Shown here: positions 43,093-52,326 of the stretch, piece by piece | How the letters are laid out: every line of letters begins with the position of its first letter | How positions within the stretch are numbered: the first letter of the stretch is position 1 | NCBI GenBank assembly: GCA_964276145.1 | Contig: CAXYDN010000006.1 | Span: forward strand, 49,412-113,411 | Origin: SCGC-AAA076-P13 sp964276145 | GTDB lineage: Bacteria > Pseudomonadota > Gammaproteobacteria > Magnimaribacterales > D2472 | DNA: 64,000 nucleotides | Reading direction: 5' to 3' | Translations under genes and position numbers: made by a program | Notes under the pieces: generated by a model | The model's database searches: none | What the model was told of the DNA's origin: nothing | The model's input: only the letters and a program-made list of their open reading frames with translations

Positions 43093-43879
43093 AAATGCAT
43101 TTACTTGTTTACTATTTTTATATGCATTCAATCTATTTAGTGAAATAAGTATAGATCCAGGTGAAATATTTTCTATAAAAGTTGCTGATTGCCCAGATAT
43201 TAAAACAAGAGAAGAGCTTTTCATAAATTCTGAAGGAATTGAATATGCAATTCTGCCAGCACCCTTCTCAAAAAAAGAATTAACACTTAGTGATTATTGT
43301 CTTCCAGTAAAAGTAAAAAAGAAACGATTTGGTGAATCAAGAATTACTATTGAAGATACAGCAATGGTTGATTTAAGTAAAAGTGATTCCGATAGAGCAT
43401 TTAAAGAATCAAAGTTAATTAAACAATCTTTAAATACGTACTCAAAAGATTTGAAACCATCTCTAAAATTTATATCTCCGGTAAATGGAATAATTTCAAG
43501 TCGTTATGGTAAACAAAGGTATATAAATGACAAGCCCAGATCACCTCATTTAGCTTTAGATATTGCAGCTGCAGAAGGCACTCCAATTATCGCTCCTTCA
43601 GTAGGAAGAGTTATTTTGATTGGTGACTTTTTTTATTCTGGGAATTATCTTATTCTTGATCATGGTAATGGCTTATTATCTTCATATAGCCATATGTCTT
43701 TGGTTCATGTGAATGAAGGAGAGTTTGTAAATCAAGGAGATGTGATAGGGGAAGTTGGATCTACTGGAAGAGTTACAGGTCCTCATCTTCATTGGTCAGT
43801 ATATCTATCTAAAATAAGAATAAATCCTGAATCTTTAATTCAAGATAACTTTTTAGAAACTTTATTTAACAGACTCTAA
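43085..43879 (+). CDS. Secreted M23-family metallopeptidase
   Basis: A 264-residue exported protein (signal FTCLLFLYAFNLFSE) with a C-terminal LytM/M23 domain. Zinc ligands lie in SPHLALDIAAAEGTPI (H and D), and in GPHLHWSVYL, with GNYLILDHGNGLLSSYSHMS between them. The full HxxxD and HxH set is present, so an active cell-wall endopeptidase is likely. The N-terminal half resembles the prodomain-like region of the M23 proteins found beside xseA in other gammaproteobacteria. It overlaps both xseA upstream and the convergent thioredoxin-like gene downstream (18 bases, the longest such overlap here). Confidence 0.88.
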   Translation: MYKNAFTCLLFLYAFNLFSEISIDPGEIFSIKVADCPDIKTREELFINSEGIEYAILPAPFSKKELTLSDYCLPVKVKKKRFGESRITIEDTAMVDLSKSDSDRAFKESKLIKQSLNTYSKDLKPSLKFISPVNGIISSRYGKQRYINDKPRSPHLALDIAAAEGTPIIAPSVGRVILIGDFFYSGNYLILDHGNGLLSSYSHMSLVHVNEGEFVNQGDVIGEVGSTGRVTGPHLHWSVYLSKIRINPESLIQDNFLETLFNRL

Positions 43880-44305
43880 TATAGAATTTAGACTGTCTCT
43901 TGTCTGAGGTCTAAATAAAGATTTAACGAGCTCCCCTTCTGGATTAATAAAGAATGTGGCAGGAACTGCCGGAGGTGTTTGAATACCCCATATTTCTCTT
44001 GGGTGAGATATTAATGAGGGTAAGGAAATTTTGAATTTATTTGCAACCGGAGCTAAGTCCTCTTTATCAAGCTCATCAAAATTAAATACGTAAACAGCAA
44101 TATCTTTATTGTCCTCGGCAAATTCAAATAACTCAGGTAGCTCTTTAATACATGGAGCGCACCAGTCTGCCCAATAGTTAATGACAACCCACTGTCCTTT
44201 CAGCCTCTCTAAGGATGTATTTTTTCCGTTATAAACTTCGATATCATTTTTTTGACATCCAAATAAAATGAGGAGACATAACAAGGGTATAATTTTATTT
44301 TTCAT
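43862..44305 (-). CDS. TlpA-like thioredoxin-fold lipoprotein
   Basis: A membrane-anchored periplasmic thiol-redox protein of about 147 residues. The signal ends in a lipobox LFGC. The redox motif is WADWCAPC, followed by the TPPAVPATFFINPEGELVKSL segment with the conserved cis-proline region. Members reduce cytochrome maturation factors or protect periplasmic thiols. A DsbD/ScsB-type protein at 56559 could be the electron source (inference). Start codons ATG occur at 44314, 44311 and 44305; the last gives the best lipoprotein signal. No strong ribosome site is visible. Confidence 0.85.
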   Translation of the reverse strand: MKNKIIPLLCLLILFGCQKNDIEVYNGKNTSLERLKGQWVVINYWADWCAPCIKELPELFEFAEDNKDIAVYVFNFDELDKEDLAPVANKFKISLPSLISHPREIWGIQTPPAVPATFFINPEGELVKSLFRPQTRDSLNSILESVK

Positions 44306-44333
44306 TATCATCATAATAGGTTAAAAAATTAAT

Positions 44334-44933
44334 ATGGAAAATAAATATTTGTTAATTCTTTTTTATTCTGCTGGTGGTTCTGTAAGAAATATTGCTCATG
44401 CAATTGCAGATGGAGCAGAAGAATGTAGTTTAAATGTAAAAATAAGAACTGTTCCTAAAGTTTCGTCAGTGTCTGAACAGGTTAAGTCTGAAATACCTGA
44501 AAAAGATGAAATATACTGCACTAAAGATGATCTGATAAATTGCAGTGGACTTGCCTTAGGTTCTCCTACAAGGTTTGGATCAATGGCCTCTCCTTTAAAA
44601 TATTTTTTAGATTCTACTGGAGATTTATGGGCATCGAATGCTCTTGAAGATATACCAGGCATTGTCTTCACTTCTACGGGTTCAATGCATGGAGGTCAAG
44701 AAGTCACTCAGTTTAATTTATTAACATATATGCTTCACCATGGAATGATTGTTCTTGGATCTCCATACTCCATAACTCAACTCAATGAAACTAAATCTGG
44801 AGGAACTCCATATGGACCCTCTCATGTTGAAAGTTATAACAATTCAAATAAATTAACACCGCATGAATATGAAATTGCAAAATTAACCGGATCAAGGCTT
44901 GCAAAATTTATAGCTACGATTAATGCTAAATAA
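44334..44933 (+). CDS. WrbA-like NAD(P)H:quinone oxidoreductase
   Basis: A 199-residue flavodoxin-fold protein of the WrbA family, which reduces quinones by two electrons. The FMN phosphate loop is at LFYSAGGSVRNIAHAI, a variant of the usual S-x-Y/T-G-x-T pattern. GLALGSPTRFGSMASPLKYFLDSTGDLW is the family signature near residue 73, and FTSTGSMHGGQEVTQF near residue 110 binds the flavin. The altered phosphate loop makes cofactor strength uncertain. It ends in an overlap with the DUF2069 gene, an arrangement seen for wrbA in related bacteria. Confidence 0.88.
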   Translation: MENKYLLILFYSAGGSVRNIAHAIADGAEECSLNVKIRTVPKVSSVSEQVKSEIPEKDEIYCTKDDLINCSGLALGSPTRFGSMASPLKYFLDSTGDLWASNALEDIPGIVFTSTGSMHGGQEVTQFNLLTYMLHHGMIVLGSPYSITQLNETKSGGTPYGPSHVESYNNSNKLTPHEYEIAKLTGSRLAKFIATINAK

Positions 44934-45252
44934 AAATCTAAAGACATTTACTAATGTTTTAATAATTTTGTTAATTTTTACTAAATTTTTGACTGTTGCA
45001 GCAGGTAGAACTGAGATATATTTTTTTATTTTTTGGTCATTCCCCTTTTTAATTTTTATACCCTTTGCTAACAAGCTTTCAATAAAGTCTTATCAAAGCT
45101 TTGCCTTTATTCTATTGATTTATTTTATGTCATCTTCTTTAAGAGTATTTGGCATTACGCCATACATATTTGATTTATTGGAATTACTTTTGATAGTTGT
45201 TTTTTTTATTCTTTGTATTTTTGCACCAAAAAATATACGTAAAAATATGTAA
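44923..45252 (+). CDS. DUF2069-family membrane protein
   Basis: A 109-residue protein with four hydrophobic segments and the length and placement after wrbA typical of DUF2069. The function is unknown. Its start overlaps the wrbA end by 11 bases, so translation is probably coupled. The last codons lie in an inverted repeat (45247-45266). Confidence 0.72.
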   Translation: MLNKNLKTFTNVLIILLIFTKFLTVAAGRTEIYFFIFWSFPFLIFIPFANKLSIKSYQSFAFILLIYFMSSSLRVFGITPYIFDLLELLLIVVFFILCIFAPKNIRKNM

Positions 45253-45266
45253 AGTTTACTTTACAT
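45247..45266. repeat. Perfect 8-bp inverted repeat around the DUF2069 stop
   Basis: ATGTAAAG and CTTTACAT are separated by TTTA, giving an AT-rich hairpin. It starts in the last codons of DUF2069 and ends 47 bases before sppA. There is no following T-run. It may be a weak terminator or an operator for sppA. Confidence 0.4.
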
Positions 45267-45313
45267 AAAGAAGATACTCATCTATCATCTCAAACTTATT
45301 TGGAGAAAATATT

Positions 45314-47155
45314 ATGTCGGATAAAAAATCAATATGGAGCACAGCTGATAACTTTCTAACTAAAACTAGAAAAATAATTGTAAATTCAGTTACTGCATTA
45401 ATTTTAATAGTTATAACCTTTTCAATTTTGGGTGGTGTTGGATCAATGTTTACCAGCCCAGATGAAATAGATACAGAAGATAAAGTTCTATGGTTTAAAC
45501 CTATTGGTGTTGTTGTCGACTCAGAAGTTCCTGGCTCCGGCAGTTTTGATATAGAAAGTATTATTGCAAGTGGTGGAGATCAGATTGAGCAACACGAGTT
45601 ACAAGATTTACTTGATGTTCTTAGTCATGCAGCAACAGATGAAAGTCTTGCGGCTGTTTATGTAAATGTTTCAGAGCTTGGTATGTATTGGTCGTCAGCT
45701 TTTAAGATTGCTGAAGCTGTAAAAAATATTAGAGATAATGAAAAGCGAGTTATTGCGTATGCTGAAAATTATTCAAATAACTCTTATCTAATAAGCTCTC
45801 AAGCAAATGAAGTCCTTATAAGTGAGTATGGGCAGGTTTCTGCTTTTGGTTTTTCAAGAAAAAGAGAATACTACAAAGATTTATATAAAAACTTAAAAAT
45901 TAATTATAACGTCTTTACTGCTGGGGATTTTAAATCTGGTCCTGAACCATATACAAGAGATTCAATGTCTGAAAACGACAAACTTGCCTGGAATGAGTTT
46001 GCGAACCCAATGTGGGAAAAAATGACAGAGATGATGGAAACAGCTAGAAGTCTTACAGAAGGCACTTTGCAAAATTATGGAGACAATGCATGGCTAATGT
46101 TTACTGATAATCCTGAGGGTGCGGAAGTTGCTTTAGAGCTAGGTCTAGTTGATATGATTGTTACTACAGAAGAAATTAGATCTTGGATGTATGAACAATT
46201 TCCGAATGAAGATGAGGATAAATATGCGTATCCTGACAGTGTATCAATTTACGATTATCTTTCGACAATTGATGATAAGAATGATGGAGTTAATAGCAAC
46301 AATAAGATCGCAGTAATTAATGTTGAAGGTGCAATAACAACCGGTGAAGTAGCATTTGGTGTTGCCGGTTCAGATACTATCGTTGATAACATACAAGCTG
46401 CTACACAAGATGATTCAGTAAAAGCACTTGTTCTAAGAGTTAACAGTCCAGGTGGAGGTGTTTTGGCCAGTGAGTATATTACTAATGCTTTAAATGAATT
46501 TAAAGAAACTGGTAGGCCTATTGTTTCTTCAATGGGAGACATAGCTGCATCTGGTGGGGTTTGGGTTACTACTAGTTCTGATGAAATATTTGCAGAGAAA
46601 GATACTTTAACTGGTTCAATAGGAGTTTATGGTATTGTCCCAACATTAGATGGAATATATGACTGGGCTGGTATAAAAGTAGATGGCACAAGCTCTACAA
46701 AAGCTGGGGAATGGGACGAAAGACAGGCAATGCCTGGGTATGTTAAAAATGCTATACAGGCTAGTATTGAAAATACTTATGAAAAATTTGTATCAAAAGT
46801 TGCTGAAAATAGAAATATGGATTACAACGAAGTCCTCCCGATAGCTGGTGGAAGAATTTGGGCAGGATATAAAGCTTTAGAGCTTGGCTTGGTTGATAAA
46901 ATCGGTGGACTTGATGAGGCTGTAAAATCAGCTGCTGAAAGAGCAGAAGTTGAGGAGTATGAAATCAAGAGCTATAAAAAACCAATGGATCCATTTGATG
47001 TATTTATTAATGAGTTACTAGAGAACATCAATATAGAAATTAATCTTGATCCAAGATTGAAGTTTATCAATTCAAAATTAGAAAAGCACCTAAAATTAAT
47101 TGATCCTGAAAAAAATAATGTATTACTATATTGCTTTGAATGCGAAGTTAAATAA
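45314..47155 (+). CDS. sppA: Signal peptide peptidase SppA, 67-kDa type
   Basis: Inner-membrane serine protease that clears cleaved signal peptides. A single N-terminal membrane segment (VTALILIVITFSILGGVGSMF) is followed by two tandem ClpP-like domains. The catalytic lysine is Lys207 in GDFKSGPEPYTRDSMSE of the first domain, and the serine is Ser413 in GDIAASGGVWVTT of the second, the split-dyad arrangement of the long form. The length of 613 matches E. coli (618). GGAG lies before the ATG. The C-terminus overlaps the convergent hda by eight bases. Confidence 0.95.
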   Translation: MSDKKSIWSTADNFLTKTRKIIVNSVTALILIVITFSILGGVGSMFTSPDEIDTEDKVLWFKPIGVVVDSEVPGSGSFDIESIIASGGDQIEQHELQDLLDVLSHAATDESLAAVYVNVSELGMYWSSAFKIAEAVKNIRDNEKRVIAYAENYSNNSYLISSQANEVLISEYGQVSAFGFSRKREYYKDLYKNLKINYNVFTAGDFKSGPEPYTRDSMSENDKLAWNEFANPMWEKMTEMMETARSLTEGTLQNYGDNAWLMFTDNPEGAEVALELGLVDMIVTTEEIRSWMYEQFPNEDEDKYAYPDSVSIYDYLSTIDDKNDGVNSNNKIAVINVEGAITTGEVAFGVAGSDTIVDNIQAATQDDSVKALVLRVNSPGGGVLASEYITNALNEFKETGRPIVSSMGDIAASGGVWVTTSSDEIFAEKDTLTGSIGVYGIVPTLDGIYDWAGIKVDGTSSTKAGEWDERQAMPGYVKNAIQASIENTYEKFVSKVAENRNMDYNEVLPIAGGRIWAGYKALELGLVDKIGGLDEAVKSAAERAEVEEYEIKSYKKPMDPFDVFINELLENINIEINLDPRLKFINSKLEKHLKLIDPEKNNVLLYCFECEVK

Positions 47156-47834
47156 CTTCTTTAATTAAAGGGATTGTAATTCTTCTTTTCATTTCCATTG
47201 AGAGCTGATCAAGGCTCTCAAGGATTTGAACTAAATCTGCAATATTTCTATTAGCGTAAGTAAGTAAATATTGTGCTTCTTTATCACCTAGTTCTATTGA
47301 TCTTAAACTGGCGATATGCCTCAGAGCTGACAAGAGATCATCATCAGCCAGGCAGTGAAGCTCGTGACTTTGAAGTTTTCTTAGTCTTGAATCTAAATCT
47401 TTAAGCTCAAAATTCATATCATCTATATTTTTAGAAGATGTAAAAATTAATCTATTATCTGTATTTAATGACCTATTTATAAGATTAAATATAGCTGTCT
47501 CCCAACTCTTATTCCCAACTACATTTTCAATGCCATCAATACAAACTAAATCTATATTCTCTAATGAATCAAGGATATCAGTACTCAATTCTATTGCTTG
47601 TTTGATGGGCAAAAAGAAAGCTGATTTTCTTTTATTATCATAAAGATTACATAATGCTTGAAGCAAAAATGTCTTACCTGAATCTTTTGTACCAAAAATT
47701 AATAAATCATCGTTAAAAATCTCATCCTGAAGAGTCAACAATAGTTGTTTATTAGATTTAGTTACATAAAAATTATCAAATGAAGATTTATTATCTTTGT
47801 TCCATGGAAAAGTAAGTTGTTTGGGATTATTCAT
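47148..47834 (-). CDS. hda: DnaA inactivator Hda
   Basis: A DnaA-paralogous AAA+ protein that, with the sliding clamp, stimulates ATP hydrolysis by DnaA after initiation. The N-terminal clamp-binding motif fits KQLTFPW (residues 4-10). The P-loop is FGTKDSGKTFLLQAL, the Walker B stretch LVCIDGIENV, and the arginine finger region SRLRKLQSHEL follows. It lacks DnaA's DNA-binding domain and has 228 residues, as expected. It overlaps pgsA by eight bases. Confidence 0.92.
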   Translation of the reverse strand: MNNPKQLTFPWNKDNKSSFDNFYVTKSNKQLLLTLQDEIFNDDLLIFGTKDSGKTFLLQALCNLYDNKRKSAFFLPIKQAIELSTDILDSLENIDLVCIDGIENVVGNKSWETAIFNLINRSLNTDNRLIFTSSKNIDDMNFELKDLDSRLRKLQSHELHCLADDDLLSALRHIASLRSIELGDKEAQYLLTYANRNIADLVQILESLDQLSMEMKRRITIPLIKEVI

Positions 47835-48378
47835 TATGGTATTTATTTATGCTCAGAAACCAATTTCGAGCATACACAACAAGACTAAGCAAAGTTACTA
47901 TTAATATAAAAATATCAAGTGCAATTAAAGAAAAGGTAATATCAAGTATTTCAAAAATAAAAACAACAATAATATATGCTATTTGAAGACCTGTGGTAAG
48001 TTTGCCTAAAATATTTGGCAAAGGTGTCTCTGATTCTATGAGAGTCATATGAACTGCAGCACCTAAAAGGATAGCCACATCTCTTCCAATAAATATAACA
48101 AATATATATATAGGAATATATGAGTTAAGCCATAGAAAAAAAATTGTGCCAGACAATAAGAGTTTGTCAGCAACCGGATCTAAGATAGTGCCGAGATAGG
48201 TTTGCCAATTCATTCTTCTCGCAAGAAATCCATCTAATGCATCAGTCAATGAAGCAATTAGAAAATATCCAAGACTTATTAAAAAATTACTCAATAAAAT
48301 ATTATTAAGAATTGGATAAACGAGCCCTATTCTTATAATCGATAAAAGATTTGGTATGAAGATAAAATATTTACTCAT
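47827..48378 (-). CDS. pgsA: CDP-diacylglycerol-glycerol-3-phosphate phosphatidyltransferase
   Basis: Commits CDP-diacylglycerol to phosphatidylglycerol. The CDP-alcohol phosphotransferase signature is complete: DALDGFLARRMNWQTYLGTILDPVADK fits D-x2-D-G-x2-A-R-x8-G-x3-D-x3-D. Four or more membrane segments and 183 residues match PgsA (182 in E. coli). The N-terminus PNLLSIIRIGLVYPI is also typical. A cardiolipin-synthase-like member of the family is possible but less likely. It uses glycerol 3-phosphate made by GpsA (37177). Start and stop overlap its neighbours by four to eight bases. Confidence 0.9.
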   Translation of the reverse strand: MSKYFIFIPNLLSIIRIGLVYPILNNILLSNFLISLGYFLIASLTDALDGFLARRMNWQTYLGTILDPVADKLLLSGTIFFLWLNSYIPIYIFVIFIGRDVAILLGAAVHMTLIESETPLPNILGKLTTGLQIAYIIVVFIFEILDITFSLIALDIFILIVTLLSLVVYARNWFLSINKYHNE

Positions 48379-49394
48379 TTTATATACACTAAATTCAATT
48401 GATTAGAAATTTTGGAATCATCAATGATAAAAAAACTACTATTTTCAATGTCTCTATTAAGGGAATTTATGTCTCCCATGATGTTTGCTTGATATCTAAT
48501 TATTTTATTTTTAAAACTAAGAACCTCGAGATCCGTAATACCTATCAACCTCAATAATTTATCTTTTGAATTTTTATAATCTTCATAAGAATTAACTCCT
48601 CTAACATCAATTTTTAGAGTGGAAGTATTCGAAGTATCTGTTGTTAATCCCTCAAAAGCTTTTGAGATTTTAGATTCTACATATTTAAAAAAAATATTTT
48701 CAATATCTTTTTTATATAACTCACTGGATATAGATCTTTCTATATCTCCAGAAAGCGACCACTCATTAAGACCAATATTTATTAACTTTATTTCTACCAG
48801 TTCATCAAAATTATAATTGGAGGTAATATAGTCTTTAGGTAAAAATAAAATATCAGTATTTGCTAAGACTTTTTGGTCCTGCAAATCAAAAATTGGTATT
48901 TCTAAAAATAAACCTCTTTCTTTTGATAGTCTATCAAGAACATCTATAAAAATAGTGTCTATGCTATTTTTAGGATCTTGTGAGACAAAATAGGGAGTTT
49001 CCAAACCTGATTCTACTTCAATTAAGAAAAGTACCACTGGTCGTGAATAACCAATAATAGGTATTGATAATTCTTTGAACTTTGAAATTACCTTGTCTTG
49101 ATTGAATTTAACCTCTAGAAGGCTTTGGTTTTGAACGTTTTTAATAGAGTAGCTTATAATAAAGTCCTTCCTAGCAGACCCTGAATTTATAATCTTCCAT
49201 ATATTTGAGGGTGACTTTGAACCACTAATTCTAAAAATAAGGTTGTTGAATGAGGAATTAATAGAAGATTCTATTTTAGAAGAACTTTCTAAAGGGACAT
49301 ATATAGTAAAAAGTTCATTAAACTCCTTTCCAAAGGACTGATTAGAAAAGATAATAAGAACTACTATAAAATGTTTAATTAAATTGTTATGCAT
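48375..49394 (-). CDS. DUF2066-family periplasmic protein
   Basis: A protein of about 339 residues with an N-terminal signal (LIKHFIVVLIIFSNQSFG). The position between purM and pgsA/hda, and regions like VPLESSSKIESSINSSFNNLIFRISGS at the mature N-terminus, match DUF2066, a gammaproteobacterial envelope family of unknown function. The frame extends to 49424, overlapping the divergent purM start, but the ATG at 49394 directly before the signal peptide is a better start. That leaves 23 bases for two divergent promoters, which must overlap coding sequence. Confidence 0.75.
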   Translation of the reverse strand: MHNNLIKHFIVVLIIFSNQSFGKEFNELFTIYVPLESSSKIESSINSSFNNLIFRISGSKSPSNIWKIINSGSARKDFIISYSIKNVQNQSLLEVKFNQDKVISKFKELSIPIIGYSRPVVLFLIEVESGLETPYFVSQDPKNSIDTIFIDVLDRLSKERGLFLEIPIFDLQDQKVLANTDILFLPKDYITSNYNFDELVEIKLINIGLNEWSLSGDIERSISSELYKKDIENIFFKYVESKISKAFEGLTTDTSNTSTLKIDVRGVNSYEDYKNSKDKLLRLIGITDLEVLSFKNKIIRYQANIMGDINSLNRDIENSSFFIIDDSKISNQLNLVYIK

Positions 49395-49417
49395 TTCTTT
49401 CACAATGAGTATTCTAA

Positions 49418-50449
49418 ATGACAAAAGAAATTATAGAAAATGATCCTTATAAATCTGCTGGTGTAGATATTGATGCAGGTAATAATCTAGTTGATCTTAT
49501 CAAGGAAGATGTAGCTTCCTCTCATACCCCAAATGTACTTGGAAACATTGGAGGTTTCGCTGGGATGTTTAAACTTGATAAAGAATATAAGAATCCTATC
49601 CTGGTTGCCTGTACAGATGGTGTAGGAACTAAAGTAGCTCTTGCACAGGAAGCAAATAAACTCGATGGCATTGGCCAAGATCTTGTAGCAATGTGTGTAA
49701 ATGATTTAATTGTATGCGGGGCTAAGCCTTTATTTTTTCTTGATTATTTTGCCTCATCAAAGCTTGAAGTGGATGAAGCCGCTAAAGTTATCAAAAGTAT
49801 AGCCAGTGCATGCAAACACTCTGGCTGCGCCTTGCTTGGCGGCGAAACTGCTGAGATGCCAGGTCATTACCTAGGTAAAAATTTTGATCTAGCTGGCTTT
49901 TCTGTTGGTTGTGTAGAGGAAGATAGAGTTATTGATAGCAAAACTATTAAGGAAAATGATATTTTGATTGGTATTGAGTCTAGTGGACCTCATTCTAATG
50001 GCTTCTCACTTATAAGAAAAATAATTAAAGATGCTAATTTAAACAAAGACGAATATGAAAGCATTGTAGAGCTTGCTATGAAACCAACTCACTTATATCC
50101 CAATTTAATTATGGATCTTATTAATAAGTTTGATATTCATGGTATGGCTCATATTACTGGAGGAGGTTTGACTGAAAATATTCCTAGATCTATTCCAAAA
50201 AATCTATCTGCCTCTATTAATACTGCCTCTTGGGATACACCTGAAATCTTTAAATGGCTTCAAGTTAATGGAAATCTAAACGATGAAGATATGTTTAGAA
50301 TTTTTAACTGTGGTATTGGTATGGTGTTGATTGTAAGAGAAGAAGATTCTGAGGCGGTGCTTGATGAAATTAATGAGCATAATTTTAAATGTTTCAATAT
50401 TGGAGCTTTAATTAATAAAGAGAATAATAATTCAGTAGTTTTTAAATAA
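49418..50449 (+). CDS. purM: Phosphoribosylformylglycinamidine cyclo-ligase
   Basis: Closes the imidazole ring in step five of purine synthesis, giving aminoimidazole ribonucleotide. Seen: KSAGVDIDAGNNLVDLIKED at the start, the ACTDGVGTKVALAQ loop, DLVAMCVNDLIVCGAKPLFFLDY, GGETAEMPGHY and GLIHNTGFSLIRK-like ESSGPHSNGFSLIRK. The C-terminal half has HITGGGLTENIPR. The length of 343 equals the E. coli enzyme (345). It is four bases ahead of purN, as in many gammaproteobacteria. Confidence 0.97.
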   Translation: MTKEIIENDPYKSAGVDIDAGNNLVDLIKEDVASSHTPNVLGNIGGFAGMFKLDKEYKNPILVACTDGVGTKVALAQEANKLDGIGQDLVAMCVNDLIVCGAKPLFFLDYFASSKLEVDEAAKVIKSIASACKHSGCALLGGETAEMPGHYLGKNFDLAGFSVGCVEEDRVIDSKTIKENDILIGIESSGPHSNGFSLIRKIIKDANLNKDEYESIVELAMKPTHLYPNLIMDLINKFDIHGMAHITGGGLTENIPRSIPKNLSASINTASWDTPEIFKWLQVNGNLNDEDMFRIFNCGIGMVLIVREEDSEAVLDEINEHNFKCFNIGALINKENNNSVVFK

Positions 50450-50453
50450 TTTT

Positions 50454-51101
50454 ATGAAAAAAATTGTTGTTTTAGTCTCAGGAAGCGGTAGCAACCTTCA
50501 AGCTATTATTGAGAATTGCAATGCAAAATATATTAATGCTGAAATTATTAGTGTTATTAGCAATAATCCAAATGCTTATGGATTAGAAAGAGCTGCGTCT
50601 GCAAATATTGATAGTATTGTAATTAATAATAAAGATTTCATATCTAGAGATCATTTTGATTCTAAGCTGATAAAAATTTTAGATGATTTAAACCCTGATT
50701 TAATTATTCTTGCAGGCTTTATGAGAATTCTTACAGAGAAATTAACCAATAAGTATATTGGCAAAATTATTAATATTCACCCCTCTCTTTTGCCAAAATA
50801 TCCTGGATTAAATACTCACCAGAGGGTTATTGAAAACCAAGATTTAGTTCATGGAGTTTCAATTCATTATGTTTCGTCAAAGCTGGATTGTGGTCCGTTG
50901 ATTGCTCAGGGTGAAATAAAAACAAAAAAGTATGATGATATAAGCCATCTTATCGAAAGAATTCATAAGGTAGAGCATTTAATTTATCCTGAAATTATAA
51001 AATATATATGTGAAGATAGAATCCATCTTGAATCAAATGAAGTAAAATTTAAAAATATAACCACAACTGAGTCTATTATCTATAACAAATATGAAATATA
51101 A
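50454..51101 (+). CDS. purN: Phosphoribosylglycinamide formyltransferase
   Basis: Transfers the formyl group of 10-formyltetrahydrofolate to glycinamide ribonucleotide, step three of purine synthesis. The N-terminal phosphate loop is VVLVSGSGSNLQAII. The active site is INIHPSLLPKYPGLNTH with the catalytic Asn and His near residues 106-108, and the aspartate is in SSKLDCGPLIAQ. Its formyl donor is made by FolD in this window. The stop overlaps the DUF3108 gene start by 11 bases. Confidence 0.96.
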   Translation: MKKIVVLVSGSGSNLQAIIENCNAKYINAEIISVISNNPNAYGLERAASANIDSIVINNKDFISRDHFDSKLIKILDDLNPDLIILAGFMRILTEKLTNKYIGKIINIHPSLLPKYPGLNTHQRVIENQDLVHGVSIHYVSSKLDCGPLIAQGEIKTKKYDDISHLIERIHKVEHLIYPEIIKYICEDRIHLESNEVKFKNITTTESIIYNKYEI

Positions 51102-51771
51102 ACTGCTTTTAATTTTTGCTTTGGCTATCCAGATTAATGCTATTGAATTACCTATATATGAGGCGAGATATTCATATGAGTCAGAAGAGATTAATATCAA
51201 AGGAATTAGAAAGTTCCACAAAAATTCAGACAACTACAGTCTAGGCTTTAAGGCTAAAAACCTGCTTGCATCTATGAGTTTTGAATCTAACTTTTCTATT
51301 GAAGAATCTCAAATTATCTCTAAAGATTATACTATTAAGGTGAAGCCTAGATTTATTAATAGGGATCAAGAAATAAGCTTTGACTTTGACAATCAAACTA
51401 TTACTTCTTTGGGCAGAGATGCATGGAGCATGCCGCTAGATAATCTTTCTGGATCAGCAGATCCTTTAAATGCTCAAATCCAAATTAGGTTAAATCTTCT
51501 TCAAGGCTTAGAAGAATTTTCAATAAGATTATTGGAAATCAAAAATGGTGAAATGGAAGATAACTACTATAAAATCGTAAGAAATGAATCATGTATGCTG
51601 AGCGATATAAAATATGAGTGCGCTGTATTGAAGAGATTTAGAGAAAAAGAAAACAGAGAAACTTTATATTATTTAATACCTGACCTCGATTATATGTTCT
51701 TGAAGATAATCGATAGTGGCCCAGAGAGAAATCAAAAACTTGAATTATTGGAAATACTAAGTCTTGGGTAA
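51091..51771 (+). CDS. DUF3108-family periplasmic protein
   Basis: A 226-residue protein with a signal peptide (LLLIFALAIQINA). Mature start IELPIYEARYSYESEEINIKGIRKF and the beta-rich body ending in YLIPDLDYMFLKI resemble DUF3108, often encoded after purN in gammaproteobacteria. The domain is thought to bind lipid or act in the envelope, but there is no defined activity. It ends in a 15-base overlap with the convergent dcd. Confidence 0.75.
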   Translation: MKYKLLLIFALAIQINAIELPIYEARYSYESEEINIKGIRKFHKNSDNYSLGFKAKNLLASMSFESNFSIEESQIISKDYTIKVKPRFINRDQEISFDFDNQTITSLGRDAWSMPLDNLSGSADPLNAQIQIRLNLLQGLEEFSIRLLEIKNGEMEDNYYKIVRNESCMLSDIKYECAVLKRFREKENRETLYYLIPDLDYMFLKIIDSGPERNQKLELLEILSLG

Positions 51772-52326
51772 AGTCACTCCAGTTTGTCCTTGGTACTTGC
51801 CACCTCTATCTTTATAACTTGTTTTACACTCTTCATCTGATTCAAAGAAAAGCATCTGCGCCACACCTTCACCTGCATAAATTTTAGCAGGAAGGTTGGT
51901 AGTATTAGAAAACTCTAAGGTAACGTGCCCCTCCCATTCAGGCTCAAGAGGAGTTACATTCACTATAATTCCACATCTAGCATAGGTAGATTTTCCAAGG
52001 CATATAGTTAAAACATTTCTTGGTATTCTAAAATATTCAACTGTTCTAGCGAGTGCAAATGAATTTGGTGGAATGACACAAATATCAGATTCTATATCTA
52101 CAAAACTTTTTTCATCAAATGATTTAGGATCCACTACTGCTGAATGGATATTAGTAAATACTTTGAATTCATTAGAGCATCTAACATCATATCCATAACT
52201 TGATACTCCATAGGAAATGAGCTTGTTTCCTTTTTCATCCTTTCTTACTTGATTTTCTGAGAATGGTTCTATCATTTTATTATTTTTGGACATCTCTGAT
52301 ATCCATTTATCTGATTTAATCGACAT
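51757..52326 (-). CDS. dcd: dCTP deaminase
   Basis: Converts dCTP to dUTP, the main source of dUMP for thymidylate in gammaproteobacteria. The 189-residue trimeric enzyme shows VRKDEKGNKLISYGVSSYGYDVRC at its start, then FALARTVEYFRIPRNVLTICLGKSTYARCGIIVNVTPLEPEWEGHVTLEFSN, the core with the catalytic glutamate and the nucleotide-binding serine and arginine. The end YQGQTGVTLPKT closes the active site. It is not the bifunctional dUTPase type as far as visible. It overlaps recR by 11 bases. Confidence 0.95.
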   Translation of the reverse strand: MSIKSDKWISEMSKNNKMIEPFSENQVRKDEKGNKLISYGVSSYGYDVRCSNEFKVFTNIHSAVVDPKSFDEKSFVDIESDICVIPPNSFALARTVEYFRIPRNVLTICLGKSTYARCGIIVNVTPLEPEWEGHVTLEFSNTTNLPAKIYAGEGVAQMLFFESDEECKTSYKDRGGKYQGQTGVTLPKT

